A stretch of DNA of 64,000 nt from Halomonas sp. GT (GTDB taxonomy: Bacteria > Pseudomonadota > Gammaproteobacteria > Pseudomonadales > Halomonadaceae): assembly GCF_002082565.1 (NCBI RefSeq), contig NZ_CP020562.1, positions 1,860,001 to 1,924,000 of the forward strand. The letters run 5' to 3'. Numbering within the stretch: the stretch's first letter is position 1; each line of letters begins with the position of its first letter. Below the pieces are notes generated by a model, which ran no database searches, was not told the origin of the DNA, and worked only from the letters and a program-made list of their open reading frames with translations. A program made the position numbers and the translations under genes. Shown here piece by piece: positions 50,606-59,305 of the stretch.

Positions 50606-52011
50606 GCGTTGGCTCCTTCCAAATCATCATCAAATGGGGTGTGTGCAGCTGATAAGGGGCGTTTCGGGCGTTCAACTTCGCCTTCAACTTCAGCCTGTGT
50701 TTCTTTCATACCATTGCGCACAACACGCGTTAGATAATAAATGCCGGTTAAAAACACCACGCTGTAAACAGCGATATAGCCAATCAAGGTAAACAGTGCC
50801 ATACCGCCGGTAAGGGAAGGCGTTAACCCTTCCGCATGGGTCATGACGCCGTACACTAACCAAGGTGCACGTCCTGATTCGGTAACAATCCAGCCACCCA
50901 GTACCGCAAGGAAGGGTGATGCAATCATGACAGTAAGCGTTTTTAAGAAAAGTGGGTTTTCATAAACACGCCCTTTACGACGCAAACATAATCCAGTCAG
51001 TGCAACTGCAATCATCAGCAAGCCAATGCCTACCATGACGCGGAAGGCCCAAAACACAATGATGACCGGAGGCTGCTCTTCTATCGGTACTGCGTTAAGC
51101 CCAGGTACTTCGCCATCTACATGGTGCGTCAGAATTAAGCTGGCAAGATTGGGAATGCCAATTTCAAAGTGATTGGTCTGGGCTTCTTTGTCAGGTATAG
51201 CAAAAAGCAGAAGCGGCACATTGGTTTGCGTTTCCCAGTTTCCCTCCATAGCGGCTACTTTTGTTGGCTGATGTTCCAGGGTGTTCAGGCCGTGAAAATC
51301 GCCGACTACCGCTTGCGCTGGCGCTAAAATCAGTAGTAGCCATAAGCACATAGATAGCGCTTTTTTGTTAGCTTCAACATCGCGCTTACGTAATAAGAAC
51401 CAGGCGCTAACGCCTGCGACGACGAATCCGCCGGTTAGGAAAGAAGCCATGCCCATGTGAACGAAGCGATACCAGAAGGAGGGGTTAAAGAGTGCTTCCA
51501 TCCAGGAAGTAATATGGAACCGACCATCGATTAGTTCATAACCTGCCGGGGTTTGCATCCAGCTGTTAGCAGAAAGTATCCAGAAAGAAGATATGAACGT
51601 GCCTACGGCAACCATTATGGCAGCAAATAAATGCACACCTTCAGGTACTTTATTGCGGCCAAATAACAGCACGCCCAGAAAAGCAGCTTCAAGGAAAAAG
51701 GCCGTCACTACCTCATAGCTGAGGACAGGTCCTAAGAAGTTAGATGTCGCGTAGGCAAAGTTACTCCAGTTAGTACCAAACTGAAACGACATAACAATGC
51801 CTGATACGACGCCCATGCCAAACACAACGGCAAACACTTTTGTCCAGAAAAGCGCCAAGCGATCCCAGGCGGGGTTTTCCGTTTTGTAAAAGAGGCCATG
51901 CAGTAGCGCGATGTAGGAAGCCAGACCGATAGTAAACACCGGAAAAATGGCATGAAACGATACAACAAAAGCGAACTGCAGCCTTGAAAGCAACAGAGGA
52001 TCTAATTCCAT
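50602..52011 (-). CDS. cydA: Cytochrome bd ubiquinol oxidase subunit I (CIO type)
   Basis: 469 residues. Heme ligand His in FVVSFHAIFPVFTIG, conserved MSFQFGTNWSNFA and FFLEAAFLGVLLFG, quinol-site motif GRAPW in VTESGRAPWLVYGVM. The Q loop is short, as in the cyanide-insensitive oxidase (CioA) of Pseudomonas rather than E. coli CydA (522). First gene of the cydAB operon; a small CydX was not found. The C-terminal tail is charged and cytoplasmic (VEGEVERPKRPLSAAHTPFD). Confidence 0.93.
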   Translation of the reverse strand: MELDPLLLSRLQFAFVVSFHAIFPVFTIGLASYIALLHGLFYKTENPAWDRLALFWTKVFAVVFGMGVVSGIVMSFQFGTNWSNFAYATSNFLGPVLSYEVVTAFFLEAAFLGVLLFGRNKVPEGVHLFAAIMVAVGTFISSFWILSANSWMQTPAGYELIDGRFHITSWMEALFNPSFWYRFVHMGMASFLTGGFVVAGVSAWFLLRKRDVEANKKALSMCLWLLLILAPAQAVVGDFHGLNTLEHQPTKVAAMEGNWETQTNVPLLLFAIPDKEAQTNHFEIGIPNLASLILTHHVDGEVPGLNAVPIEEQPPVIIVFWAFRVMVGIGLLMIAVALTGLCLRRKGRVYENPLFLKTLTVMIASPFLAVLGGWIVTESGRAPWLVYGVMTHAEGLTPSLTGGMALFTLIGYIAVYSVVFLTGIYYLTRVVRNGMKETQAEVEGEVERPKRPLSAAHTPFDDDLEGANA

Positions 52012-52328
52012 GGCGACCTCCCTAGATCGTGTGACATGAAAAAATTGAAAATCAGTAGTTGTCGCAGGAGCTATATTCTTAATGGCTATGGTTATATTTC
52101 TTTAATTATTAATAGTAGTTGAAACCACTGTGCGACGTAAGTTGAAAGTATCCAATGGCACATGACGTATTGTCGCATCTCCTTAATCGTTAATTGTTAT
52201 CATTACCATAAGCTTTTGCTTCTATTTTAGATTTGCTGGTGGTAAATTTATCGACGCTAGGTTTGCTAGCGCAATCTGGCGAATGCTGAAGGATTGATAA
52301 ATTCGCTAACGTTTAAAAGGAACTCTTG
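52012..52328. other. Divergent regulatory region between cydA and the DUF6746 gene
   Basis: No gene. TTGTCGCA occurs twice in direct orientation (near 52056 and 52170) and TGCGAC once inverted (near 52131), which may be a binding site. A Fur-box-like sequence lies at 52189-52207, and a small dyad CGCTAG-N5-CTAGCG is near 52255. Confidence 0.45.
52189..52207. promoter_or_regulatory. Possible Fur box
   Basis: GTTAATTGTTATCATTACC matches 14 of 19 positions of the Fur consensus GATAATGATAATCATTATC. It lies about 120 bases before the DUF6746 gene and 180 bases before cydA. A match of this quality can occur by chance in AT-rich DNA. Confidence 0.35.
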
Positions 52329-52703
52329 ATGAAACGAACCGCTTCTCTTTTACTTGTGGGCCTAATTAGCAGTGGCTCTTTGGTTGCTAGTGACAGTGAG
52401 CGTCTTGATCACTTTGAAGGAAAATCCTCCGATAGCCTGGAACAAGCATTTACAAATTTAAATGAAGGGAATCAGAAACTTGCAGAATTGCTTTCACAAG
52501 ATGAGATCACAGATGCTCAAATGGGCGAGATCCATATGCTCACTTACACGTTAGAAAACGCACTGCAAAAAGTTGGTGAAGAAGTAGATACAATGGCTGT
52601 CTTGTTAGAAGAGGTACATCTAGGATCGGAAACACTTGATCATGAGCGCGTAACAAGCAACGGTGAACGTTATTTAGAAGCGTCTTCACTGCTTATTGAA
52701 TAA
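52329..52703 (+). CDS. DUF6746-like exported protein
   Basis: 124 residues from ATG 52329 (AAAAGGAAC upstream). Signal peptide MKRTASLLLVGLISSGSLVA, then an all-helical acidic protein (SDSLEQAFTNLNEGNQKLAE; MLTYTLENALQKVGEEVDTM) of the DUF6746 type, found in marine gammaproteobacteria. Periplasmic; function unknown. Divergent from cydAB. Confidence 0.75.
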   Translation: MKRTASLLLVGLISSGSLVASDSERLDHFEGKSSDSLEQAFTNLNEGNQKLAELLSQDEITDAQMGEIHMLTYTLENALQKVGEEVDTMAVLLEEVHLGSETLDHERVTSNGERYLEASSLLIE

Positions 52704-52881
52704 AATAGGTGAAAGAAGCACTTAAAAAAGTACCTAAGCAACGCACAGAGAACGACGCATACAAGGCTCGTCTGCTTTAGGCGGGCCGGTGCCAGCCCCA
52801 ACGGGGCATTTCTGCCACAAGAAAATCTGCTTATAAATTTTGCTAAGCTATCCAGCTGTTTTTTGCTGGCGTCTCTCTTCT

Positions 52882-53928
52882 ATGCTTTCACCTCCGTCTT
52901 CACCTCTGCCTCCATTTCGATCTTCACGCTGGTTGCATGGGGGACATTTGCAAACGCTCTATAGTCCGCTATGGCGGACATCGCCTCGATTACAACGTCG
53001 AAGAGAGCGGATGACACTTCAAGACGGCGATTTTATTGATGTGGATTGGTATGGGCCTGAGAGTGAGTCGGCGCACTGTGTACTGCTGCTTCATGGCCTA
53101 ACTGGCAGCTCTTCTTCACTGTATATCCTTGGGCAACGGCAGGCGTTAGCGGCGCGCGGCTGGCAGAGCGTGGCTGTTAATTGGCGCGGCTGCTCTGGTG
53201 AGCCAAATCATCGCGCCAGGGGATATCACTCTGGCACGAGTGAGGACTTGGCGGATGTGGTTAATCAACTTGCGTTCCGCTATCCAAATAAACTGTTGGC
53301 TGCGATTGGTTACTCATTGGGTGGCAATGTGTTGCTCAAGTATTTGGGCGAAGAGGGTAGCAATACTCCGTTGAAGGCGGCGGTAGCGGTATCGGTACCG
53401 TTTCGTCTAGACCACTGTGCAGACCGAATAAGTAAAGGCTTTTCCAGAATTTATCAGGCTCGTTTCCTGCGCGACCTGCGCCAGTATGTTGAACATAAAC
53501 AACAGGCGTTTTTACGCCAAGGGCGAAGGGAAGAGCTGGCGCGTTTAGCAGCGCTTGAAACGTTACAAGGTATGAAGACATTTTGGGACTTCGATGGCCG
53601 CGTTACTGCGCCATTGCATGGCTTTGAAAGTGCCGACGACTATTACCAACGCTGCAGCAGTGCTTTCTTTGTGGAGCACCTTCGTATTCCAACGCTCATT
53701 GTGCATGCCCAAGATGACCCTTTTATCTATCCTCAGAGCGTTCCAAATGCTGAAACCCTGCCAAGTTATGTCACGTTGGAGCTTCATGCCTCGGGTGGCC
53801 ATGTGGGCTTTATAGAGGGGCCTCCGTGGCGGCCGCGTTATTATCTTGAGCACCGATTGCCTGACTGGCTGCAATCGCAGGTTTTCAGTCAGGGTGTGTC
53901 GGATAACGCTAACGCACTACTATGCTAA
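52882..53928 (+). CDS. YheT-family alpha/beta hydrolase
   Basis: 348 residues from ATG 52882; the ribosome site is weak. The family start is SSRWLHGGHLQTLYSPLWRT. Catalytic triad candidates: Ser in AAIGYSLGGNVLLKYL, Asp in VHAQDDPFIYP, His in HASGGHVGFIEG. Oxyanion segment HGLTGSSSSLYI. COG0429 hydrolases are probably carboxylesterases with unknown natural substrate. Its stop region overlaps the upstream part of the aldo/keto reductase gene. Confidence 0.88.
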   Translation: MLSPPSSPLPPFRSSRWLHGGHLQTLYSPLWRTSPRLQRRRERMTLQDGDFIDVDWYGPESESAHCVLLLHGLTGSSSSLYILGQRQALAARGWQSVAVNWRGCSGEPNHRARGYHSGTSEDLADVVNQLAFRYPNKLLAAIGYSLGGNVLLKYLGEEGSNTPLKAAVAVSVPFRLDHCADRISKGFSRIYQARFLRDLRQYVEHKQQAFLRQGRREELARLAALETLQGMKTFWDFDGRVTAPLHGFESADDYYQRCSSAFFVEHLRIPTLIVHAQDDPFIYPQSVPNAETLPSYVTLELHASGGHVGFIEGPPWRPRYYLEHRLPDWLQSQVFSQGVSDNANALLC

Positions 53929-53954
53929 TTAACGTCAATCACTCAGAGGTTGCT

Positions 53955-54959
53955 ATGTCCGCGTTCTTCGACCGCTTAAACGGTGTCTCGTCTCCTCGTA
54001 TTGGGTTGGGGTGCATGAATCTATCCCATGGCTATGGACAGCACGTGCCAGAAAAAAAAGCGCTTCGGGTATTGGAAGGAGCCTTCGAGATGGGATACCG
54101 TCATTTTGATACGGCGACTCTCTATGGTGGAACAGCAAATGAGCGGTTGTTGGGGCTCGCTTTGCAAACAAAAAGGCATCAACTGTTTCTCGCTAGCAAG
54201 TGTGGAATGGCATTGGATGTTGAAACAGGGAAACGCATCATCGATGGTCGCCCTGATACGTTGCGTCGCCAGTGTGAAGAGAGTTTGTCACGACTGAAAA
54301 CGGATTATCTAGATATATACTACCTACATCGTCTAGACCGCAGTGTTGCCATTGAAGAGAGTGTTGGGGCGCTGGGCCGACTAGTGGAAGAGGGTAAAAT
54401 TGGCGCAGTTGGTTTATCTGAGATATCGGCAGAAACACTTCGAAAAGGCAATGCGGAATACCCTGTTGCCGCAGTACAGTCAGAATACTCACTCTGGACA
54501 CGTAATCCTGACATTGCCCTGAAGGATGTATGCGCGGAGCTTGGTGCCGCCTTGGTGGCGTTCAGTCCACTTGGTCGTGGTTTTTTGACGGGGTCAGTGG
54601 AAGAAAGTACGCAGTTTTCGATGGGGGATATGCGCGCCGGAATGCCTCGCTTTAGTAAAGACAATCTACCCCATAATATAGCTTTGTTGGATGACGTTAA
54701 GGCAATTGCTAGCCGTCTTGAGATATCCCCCGCTCAGCTGGCGCTAGCTTGGCTAAACGCCCAGGGCCATCATATTGTTCCGATTCCTGGTTCCTGCTCG
54801 GTGACGCACATGCGCGAAAATTTGCATGCTGAAACAGTCACTTTAGAGGCCACAATAGTGACCAAGTTAAATGGCATGCTAATGCCAGACCAAGTTGCTG
54901 GCGCTCGTTACAGTGACGCGCAACAAGCCGATATTGATACCGAAGAGTTTGTGGATTGA
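53955..54959 (+). CDS. Aldo/keto reductase
   Basis: 334 residues from ATG 53955 (CAGAGG upstream). Catalytic tetrad Asp and Tyr in FDTATLYGGTANERLLG, Lys in FLASKCGMAL, His in DIYYLHRLDRSV. NADPH-binding C-terminus with VPIPGSCSVTHMRENL. It reduces aldehydes or ketones in the cytosol; the substrate is not predictable. It starts 26 bases after the hydrolase stop and is likely co-transcribed. Confidence 0.92.
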   Translation: MSAFFDRLNGVSSPRIGLGCMNLSHGYGQHVPEKKALRVLEGAFEMGYRHFDTATLYGGTANERLLGLALQTKRHQLFLASKCGMALDVETGKRIIDGRPDTLRRQCEESLSRLKTDYLDIYYLHRLDRSVAIEESVGALGRLVEEGKIGAVGLSEISAETLRKGNAEYPVAAVQSEYSLWTRNPDIALKDVCAELGAALVAFSPLGRGFLTGSVEESTQFSMGDMRAGMPRFSKDNLPHNIALLDDVKAIASRLEISPAQLALAWLNAQGHHIVPIPGSCSVTHMRENLHAETVTLEATIVTKLNGMLMPDQVAGARYSDAQQADIDTEEFVD

Positions 54960-55061
54960 TAGCGTCGTTAAATTATTTACCCAGCCCCGTTGCTTTCTTT
55001 CCAGTGAGGACTATTATTCGCTACCAACAACGATGTTGTTAGCCCACTAAGGAACACTGCC

Positions 55062-55223
55062 ATGTTAAAAGGTCTGATTATTTGTTTCGCAGTGCTATTT
55101 GCGCAATTGGCGGTGTTGAACGTGATCGATGCACGTCTCTATAACGCCCAGGACGTGCGCCAAGCAGGGACAACGCAGCATTTACCCCATAAGGAAGAAG
55201 ACGATAACGTTTCACCGGCATAA
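55062..55223 (+). CDS. Small single-helix membrane protein (53 residues)
   Basis: ATG 55062 has AAGGAAC eight bases upstream. The N-terminal half is a membrane helix (MLKGLIICFAVLFAQLAVLN), the rest is polar and ends in acidic KEEDDNVSPA. A very strong terminator begins at its stop codon, which supports a real gene. Similar small proteins are known in Halomonas-type genomes, but the function is unknown. Confidence 0.6.
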   Translation: MLKGLIICFAVLFAQLAVLNVIDARLYNAQDVRQAGTTQHLPHKEEDDNVSPA

Positions 55224-55266
55224 AAACAGCGGCGACGGGCAACACATTGTCCGTCGCCGCTGTTTT
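55223..55266. terminator. Strong terminator with 15-base stem
   Basis: AAACAGCGGCGACGG pairs perfectly with CCGTCGCCGCTGTTT, separated by 12 bases, with A and T tails so it can work in both directions. It ends the small membrane protein gene and perhaps the converging dienelactone hydrolase gene. Confidence 0.85.
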
Positions 55267-55319
55267 ATAACCACTGTTCTAAATAACATGATTACAAAAA
55301 ACGTTGCGTTATAAATATT

Positions 55320-56081
55320 TTACAACATCTCATTCAGCCACTGTTTAAAGGTTTCCCACGAGCGTTCGTCTGCCCGCTCATGGTAACGGTCACTGCCAAA
55401 TACACTAAATGCGTGAGGTGCACCCGAATAGATGCCGACCTCGTAGGTGATCCCAGCTTGTTCTAACGCTGTTGCTAGCGTTGTTACATCATCTAAGCTA
55501 ACCGACGTATCAGCACCACCATGAGCAATATAAATGGGCGGTGTATCACTGTCATAAGACTGGCCTTCAGGCGTGTCTAAACCACCATGAAAGCTGGTAT
55601 AGGCTGCGATATCGTCAGCATCTCCTGAGCGCGCAATTTCTAATGCCACGGCACCTCCAAAGCAATAGCCCATGATAACGGTTTGTTGGGCTGCACCCTC
55701 TTTCCTTGCCTGTTCCAATCCCGCTAGAGTCAAATGCCGCATTTGTTCACGATCTTCGTAAAGTGCGCGTGTTGCCGCTTGTTTGTCTTCTGTTGCCTGA
55801 GGCCGGTTGCCTGCGCCAAATAAGTCAATGGCAAACGCATCATAGCCCTCGGCCGCTAACATATCAGCACGTTGACGTTCGTAGTCATCGATGCCATCCC
55901 AGTCGTGAATGATTAGCACGCTGCCTTTTGTATTGTCACCAGCAGATATAAAGTAGCCTTCGTAGGCTTCACCATCGACTTCGTAACGAATGTCTTCACC
56001 GCCAGCAGTGAAGCTGTAAGCGGGAGAGGCGAAGGTAATAACGCCAAATGTGACGACGGTCAGGGGAATTTTATAGCGCAT
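55320..56081 (-). CDS. Exported dienelactone hydrolase-family protein
   Basis: 253 residues from ATG 56081. Signal peptide MRYKIPLTVVTFGVITFASP ending PAYS, so it is periplasmic. Catalytic Cys in VIMGYCFGGAVALEIA, Asp in IAHGGADTSVSLDD, His in YSGAPHAFSVFG. HDWDGIDDYERQRADMLAAE fits the DLH start. Substrate unknown. Confidence 0.9.
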   Translation of the reverse strand: MRYKIPLTVVTFGVITFASPAYSFTAGGEDIRYEVDGEAYEGYFISAGDNTKGSVLIIHDWDGIDDYERQRADMLAAEGYDAFAIDLFGAGNRPQATEDKQAATRALYEDREQMRHLTLAGLEQARKEGAAQQTVIMGYCFGGAVALEIARSGDADDIAAYTSFHGGLDTPEGQSYDSDTPPIYIAHGGADTSVSLDDVTTLATALEQAGITYEVGIYSGAPHAFSVFGSDRYHERADERSWETFKQWLNEML

Positions 56082-56241
56082 TTCTATGTCCAAAGTGGTG
56101 TGGAATGTTAAGCATAGTCAACGCTGGAGGAGTGAGTACCTTTAAAAGCAGTTGTTTGCGTGGAAGACAAATACTTGCGTCTGGAACTTGGTAACGGCAT
56201 CCTTGTCCGTTGTTAGTATTACTATTAGGGAGCATAGATAA

Positions 56242-56922
56242 ATGGCTTTTAACGATTCGAACACGGCGAGAGCGCAAACGCGCAGCGAAGTAAGTAGTGT
56301 TAGCGCTAACAAAGTTCTGCGTAACACTTATGCGCTATTGGCCATGACATTGCTATTCTCCGCGGTCACCGCTGGTGCCTCCGTAGCAATGGGCATCCAA
56401 CAAATGAACATTTTTGTGTTCTTTATTGGTGCATACGGCCTGATGTTCCTGGTTCATAAAACGGCCAATTCAGCAGCTGGATTGTTGGCTACTTTCGCAT
56501 TCACTGGATTTATGGGCTTCACGCTTGGTCCAATCATTTCCGCCTATCTTACGTTGCCTAACGGTGGCGCGTTGATAATGAATGCATTGGCAATGACTGG
56601 TTTGACGTTTATCGGCCTTTCTGCGGTTGCATTAACCACCAAGAAAGACTTCAGCTTTTTAGGTAATTTCCTAATGGCTGGCGCCATTGTATTGATTTTG
56701 GCAATGGTAGCTGGGCTGATCTTCAACATCCCTGCGCTTTCATTGATGGTTTCTGCTGGTTTTGTGCTGTTTGCATCAGCTGCGATTCTCTACCAAACCA
56801 GTGAAATTGTTCATCGGGCAGGAGAGACCAACTATATTCTCGCAACTGTCACGCTTTATGTTTCCATTTATAATCTGTTTATCAGTCTTCTCTCGATACT
56901 AGGCATTATGAGTAACGACTGA
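56242..56922 (+). CDS. Bax inhibitor-1 / YccA-family membrane protein
   Basis: 226 residues with seven hydrophobic helices. Family patterns: SANKVLRNTYALLAMTLLFS near the start and ASAAILYQTSEIVHRAGETN, then the C-terminal helix with the Asp pair replaced by a short polar tail (MSND). YccA of E. coli binds FtsH and modulates membrane protein breakdown. Ribosome site AGGGAG. It stands 80 bases before tusD. Confidence 0.92.
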   Translation: MAFNDSNTARAQTRSEVSSVSANKVLRNTYALLAMTLLFSAVTAGASVAMGIQQMNIFVFFIGAYGLMFLVHKTANSAAGLLATFAFTGFMGFTLGPIISAYLTLPNGGALIMNALAMTGLTFIGLSAVALTTKKDFSFLGNFLMAGAIVLILAMVAGLIFNIPALSLMVSAGFVLFASAAILYQTSEIVHRAGETNYILATVTLYVSIYNLFISLLSILGIMSND

Positions 56923-57002
56923 TCATCCCCGCAGTATTATCGCGACAGGCCCTACTTGCTAGGGTCTGTTTTTTTAGGGGCGGACTGTGTCGAGATAATC
57001 CG

Positions 57003-57392
57003 ATGGAGTATGGCTTATTGGTCATGGGGGCGCCGTATAGTAGTGCAGCCCCTCATTCCGCGCTGCGATTTGCCCAAGCAGTGCTAAATGAAGGACACCG
57101 CATCAAGGGCGTTTTTTTCTATCAAGATGGCGTTCATAATGCCTCCCACTTAATGTCTCCTCCACAGGATGAGCTCAATATGCGGGATGCTTGGGTTGAC
57201 CTATATCGTCAGCACGGGGTGGCATTAGATGTATGCATAGCGGCGGCGTTACGCCGTGGCGTGATGAGTGAAGCAGAGGCAAAGCGACATGGGCAAGCGA
57301 ACTTCAATCTTGAAGCACCCTTTGAATTAACGGGGTTAGGGCAACTGCTTGAGCTACAGCAGTGCTGTGATCGTTTGATTACGTTTGCTTAG
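57003..57392 (+). CDS. tusD: Sulfurtransferase complex subunit TusD
   Basis: 129 residues. DsrE-like fold; start MEYGLLVMGAPYSSAAPHSA and the active-site Cys in GVALDVCIAAALRRGV. It accepts persulfide from TusA and passes it to TusE for 2-thiolation of U34 in Lys, Glu and Gln tRNAs by MnmA. First gene of tusDCBE. Confidence 0.95.
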   Translation: MEYGLLVMGAPYSSAAPHSALRFAQAVLNEGHRIKGVFFYQDGVHNASHLMSPPQDELNMRDAWVDLYRQHGVALDVCIAAALRRGVMSEAEAKRHGQANFNLEAPFELTGLGQLLELQQCCDRLITFA

Positions 57393-57457
57393 TATTGAAC
57401 AGAGCTGAAAAACAAGACTGAAAGACAGGGCGACCGGGGTTGATAGGTAGGACTAAG

Positions 57458-57823
57458 ATGGCTGATGCAAATGAGCGACTTATCGTTATACGACATGCGC
57501 CCTATAGCTCAAATGAGTTGCGGGAAGGGCTGGATGTTGCGCTAGTGTCTGCTGCCTTTGGGCAAGCTGTTGATCTGCTGTTTTTAGGGCAGGGGATATT
57601 CGCGTTACTCAAAGAGCAACAGGTTGGCGCGCCTGGCCAAAAAGCCACTCTACCGACAATTAATATGTTAGAAATGTACGATATAGAAAACATATTAGTC
57701 CCTACAGAGACTCTACAAGCTTTCAATATAGCCACTGATCAGCTGGTTGAGGGAGTTACCCAAGTCCCGGCTTCATACGTGCCAGACCTATTCCAGCGTT
57801 ATAATTATGTTCTTAATTTTTAA
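57458..57823 (+). CDS. tusC: Sulfurtransferase complex subunit TusC
   Basis: 121 residues from ATG 57458 with TAGGACTAAG upstream. DsrF-like: IRHAPYSSNELREGLDVALV, GQAVDLLFLGQGIFALLKEQ. It lacks the active Cys of TusD, as in other TusC proteins, and is a structural part of the TusBCD hexamer. The gap to tusB is 36 bases. Confidence 0.93.
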   Translation: MADANERLIVIRHAPYSSNELREGLDVALVSAAFGQAVDLLFLGQGIFALLKEQQVGAPGQKATLPTINMLEMYDIENILVPTETLQAFNIATDQLVEGVTQVPASYVPDLFQRYNYVLNF

Positions 57824-57859
57824 TTTTGCGCTCAATTTTTAGCAGAGTAGCCAATAACT

Positions 57860-58147
57860 ATGCTGCATATTTTGAATAAACCTCCCCACAGCGATGCTGC
57901 TGTGCAAATGCTCAACGCACTCAGCATTGGCGATGCTGTTGTGCTGATAGAAGACGGCGTGCAGGCAGCGCTTTATCCTGAATGGCAAGGCTGGGCAACC
58001 AATGCAGCGTCGATTTTTTTGCTAGCTGAGGATGCCATTTCGAGAGGGATTCACTCTGTTGCCACAAGCCACGGGCTGCCTTTGATAGAGATGGATGGCT
58101 TTATTAGGTTGACCGAGCAAAATGAAAAGATCATTTCCTGGTATTGA
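57860..58147 (+). CDS. tusB: Sulfurtransferase complex subunit TusB
   Basis: 95 residues, DsrH-like: MLHILNKPPHSDAAVQML, GDAVVLIEDGVQAAL, and a short C-terminus ending in ISWY. Third member of TusBCD. It overlaps or nearly abuts the tusE start, which indicates coupling. Confidence 0.93.
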   Translation: MLHILNKPPHSDAAVQMLNALSIGDAVVLIEDGVQAALYPEWQGWATNAASIFLLAEDAISRGIHSVATSHGLPLIEMDGFIRLTEQNEKIISWY

Positions 58148-58149
58148 AT

Positions 58150-58500
58150 ATGAGTAATCAAAGTTTATACCGTTATCTTGATTCATCGCAAAAGGTTCAA
58201 CTTGATCCTGAGGGATATCTCGTTAAGCAGGATCAGTGGAGCAATGAGGTTGCTCAGTTACTCGCTGAGGATGAAGGGTTAACTCTCACAGAAAAACACT
58301 GGGAAATTATTCAACTGGTGCGCGATTTTTATACCCAATATGAAATGGCTCCCGCAATGCGACCTTTAGTAAAAGCCACAAAACAGGCGCTGGGTGATGA
58401 GAAGGGGAATTCGATTTATTTAATGACCCTGTTTCCGGGTAGTCCACCAAAGCGTATTGCTCGCATCGCTGGCCTTCCTAAGCCCACAAACTGTTTATAG
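58150..58500 (+). CDS. tusE: Sulfur carrier TusE (DsrC family)
   Basis: 116 residues from ATG 58150. DsrC fold with DPEGYLVKQDQWSNEVAQLL, EKHWEIIQLVRDFYTQYEMA and a C-terminal persulfide-carrying Cys in GLPKPTNCL. The second Cys of sulfur-oxidiser DsrC is missing, which fits TusE. It passes sulfur to MnmA. The order tusD-C-B-E matches other gammaproteobacteria. Confidence 0.94.
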   Translation: MSNQSLYRYLDSSQKVQLDPEGYLVKQDQWSNEVAQLLAEDEGLTLTEKHWEIIQLVRDFYTQYEMAPAMRPLVKATKQALGDEKGNSIYLMTLFPGSPPKRIARIAGLPKPTNCL

Positions 58501-58539
58501 CAATTTTTATCGCTATTTTAGCGATATGAGATATTTGCG

Positions 58540-59172
58540 TTAGACCAAGTCGCCTCGTGTACAAACAGAAAGCACGACCGCATCTTCTGGGCTGGTAGAA
58601 ACAAGGGCATGCCCCATGTCACTATCAAAATAAATACTATCGCCTTCGGCGAGCATGAGTGGCGCATAAAACTCTGTGTATAACAAAATATCGCCTTCTA
58701 AGATCATCAGAAACTCTTCACCGTCGTGTCGAACCCACTGATGATACTCATCAAAACTGCGTGCCCTAACAATGGTCTTGAAGGGAATCATGCGCTTTTG
58801 AGCAAGCTGATGCCCTAGCAGCTCATGCTCGTAGGTAGGGGTAGGGTGTACCTGGCCCTTGCCCTTACGGGTAAGATCTCTACGTCCCATGGTATAGCGC
58901 TCACGCTTCGGCGGCGTAAATAGCTGGGGTAGATCGATGTTTAGGCCGGTAATTAGTTTTTGAACCACACTGAACGTAGGCGATACTTGGTCATTTTCGA
59001 TCTTGGAGAGTGTTGACCGTGCTAAGCCTGTACGCTGGCTAACGTCTTCCAGTGTCCACTGGTTAGCAAGGCGAATTTGTTTTAAACGTTCACCCAGGCG
59101 TAAAGGTTCGACAAAGGGCTTTCGCCCAGAAGCTATGCGCAGCGCAGCATGCTCTTCAGTAGTAGCGGTCAT
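58540..59172 (-). CDS. XRE-family regulator with C-terminal cupin
   Basis: 210 residues. Helix-turn-helix at about 27-80 (LGERLKQIRLANQWTLEDVS; GLARSTLSKIENDQVSPTFS) and a cupin_2 domain at the end (WVRHDGEEFLMILEGDILLY; GDSIYFDSDMGHALVS). Such regulators (PuuR, SutR type) sense a small metabolite and repress nearby operons. It is convergent with tusE, separated by a small dyad ATCGCTA-TTT-TAGCGAT. Target genes are not evident; the Pat/deacetylase pair is a possibility. Confidence 0.88.
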   Translation of the reverse strand: MTATTEEHAALRIASGRKPFVEPLRLGERLKQIRLANQWTLEDVSQRTGLARSTLSKIENDQVSPTFSVVQKLITGLNIDLPQLFTPPKRERYTMGRRDLTRKGKGQVHPTPTYEHELLGHQLAQKRMIPFKTIVRARSFDEYHQWVRHDGEEFLMILEGDILLYTEFYAPLMLAEGDSIYFDSDMGHALVSTSPEDAVVLSVCTRGDLV

Positions 59173-59305
59173 AAAAAGCCACGTGAGTAAACGTCAATAA
59201 AACCGCATATTATCACAGACGACTACTCTCAAGGTCGCGCAGTTTCCCAGCAATGCAGTTTTCAAACAACGTCGCATCACATTTTTCAATAGTGAGTGGC
59301 ATACG

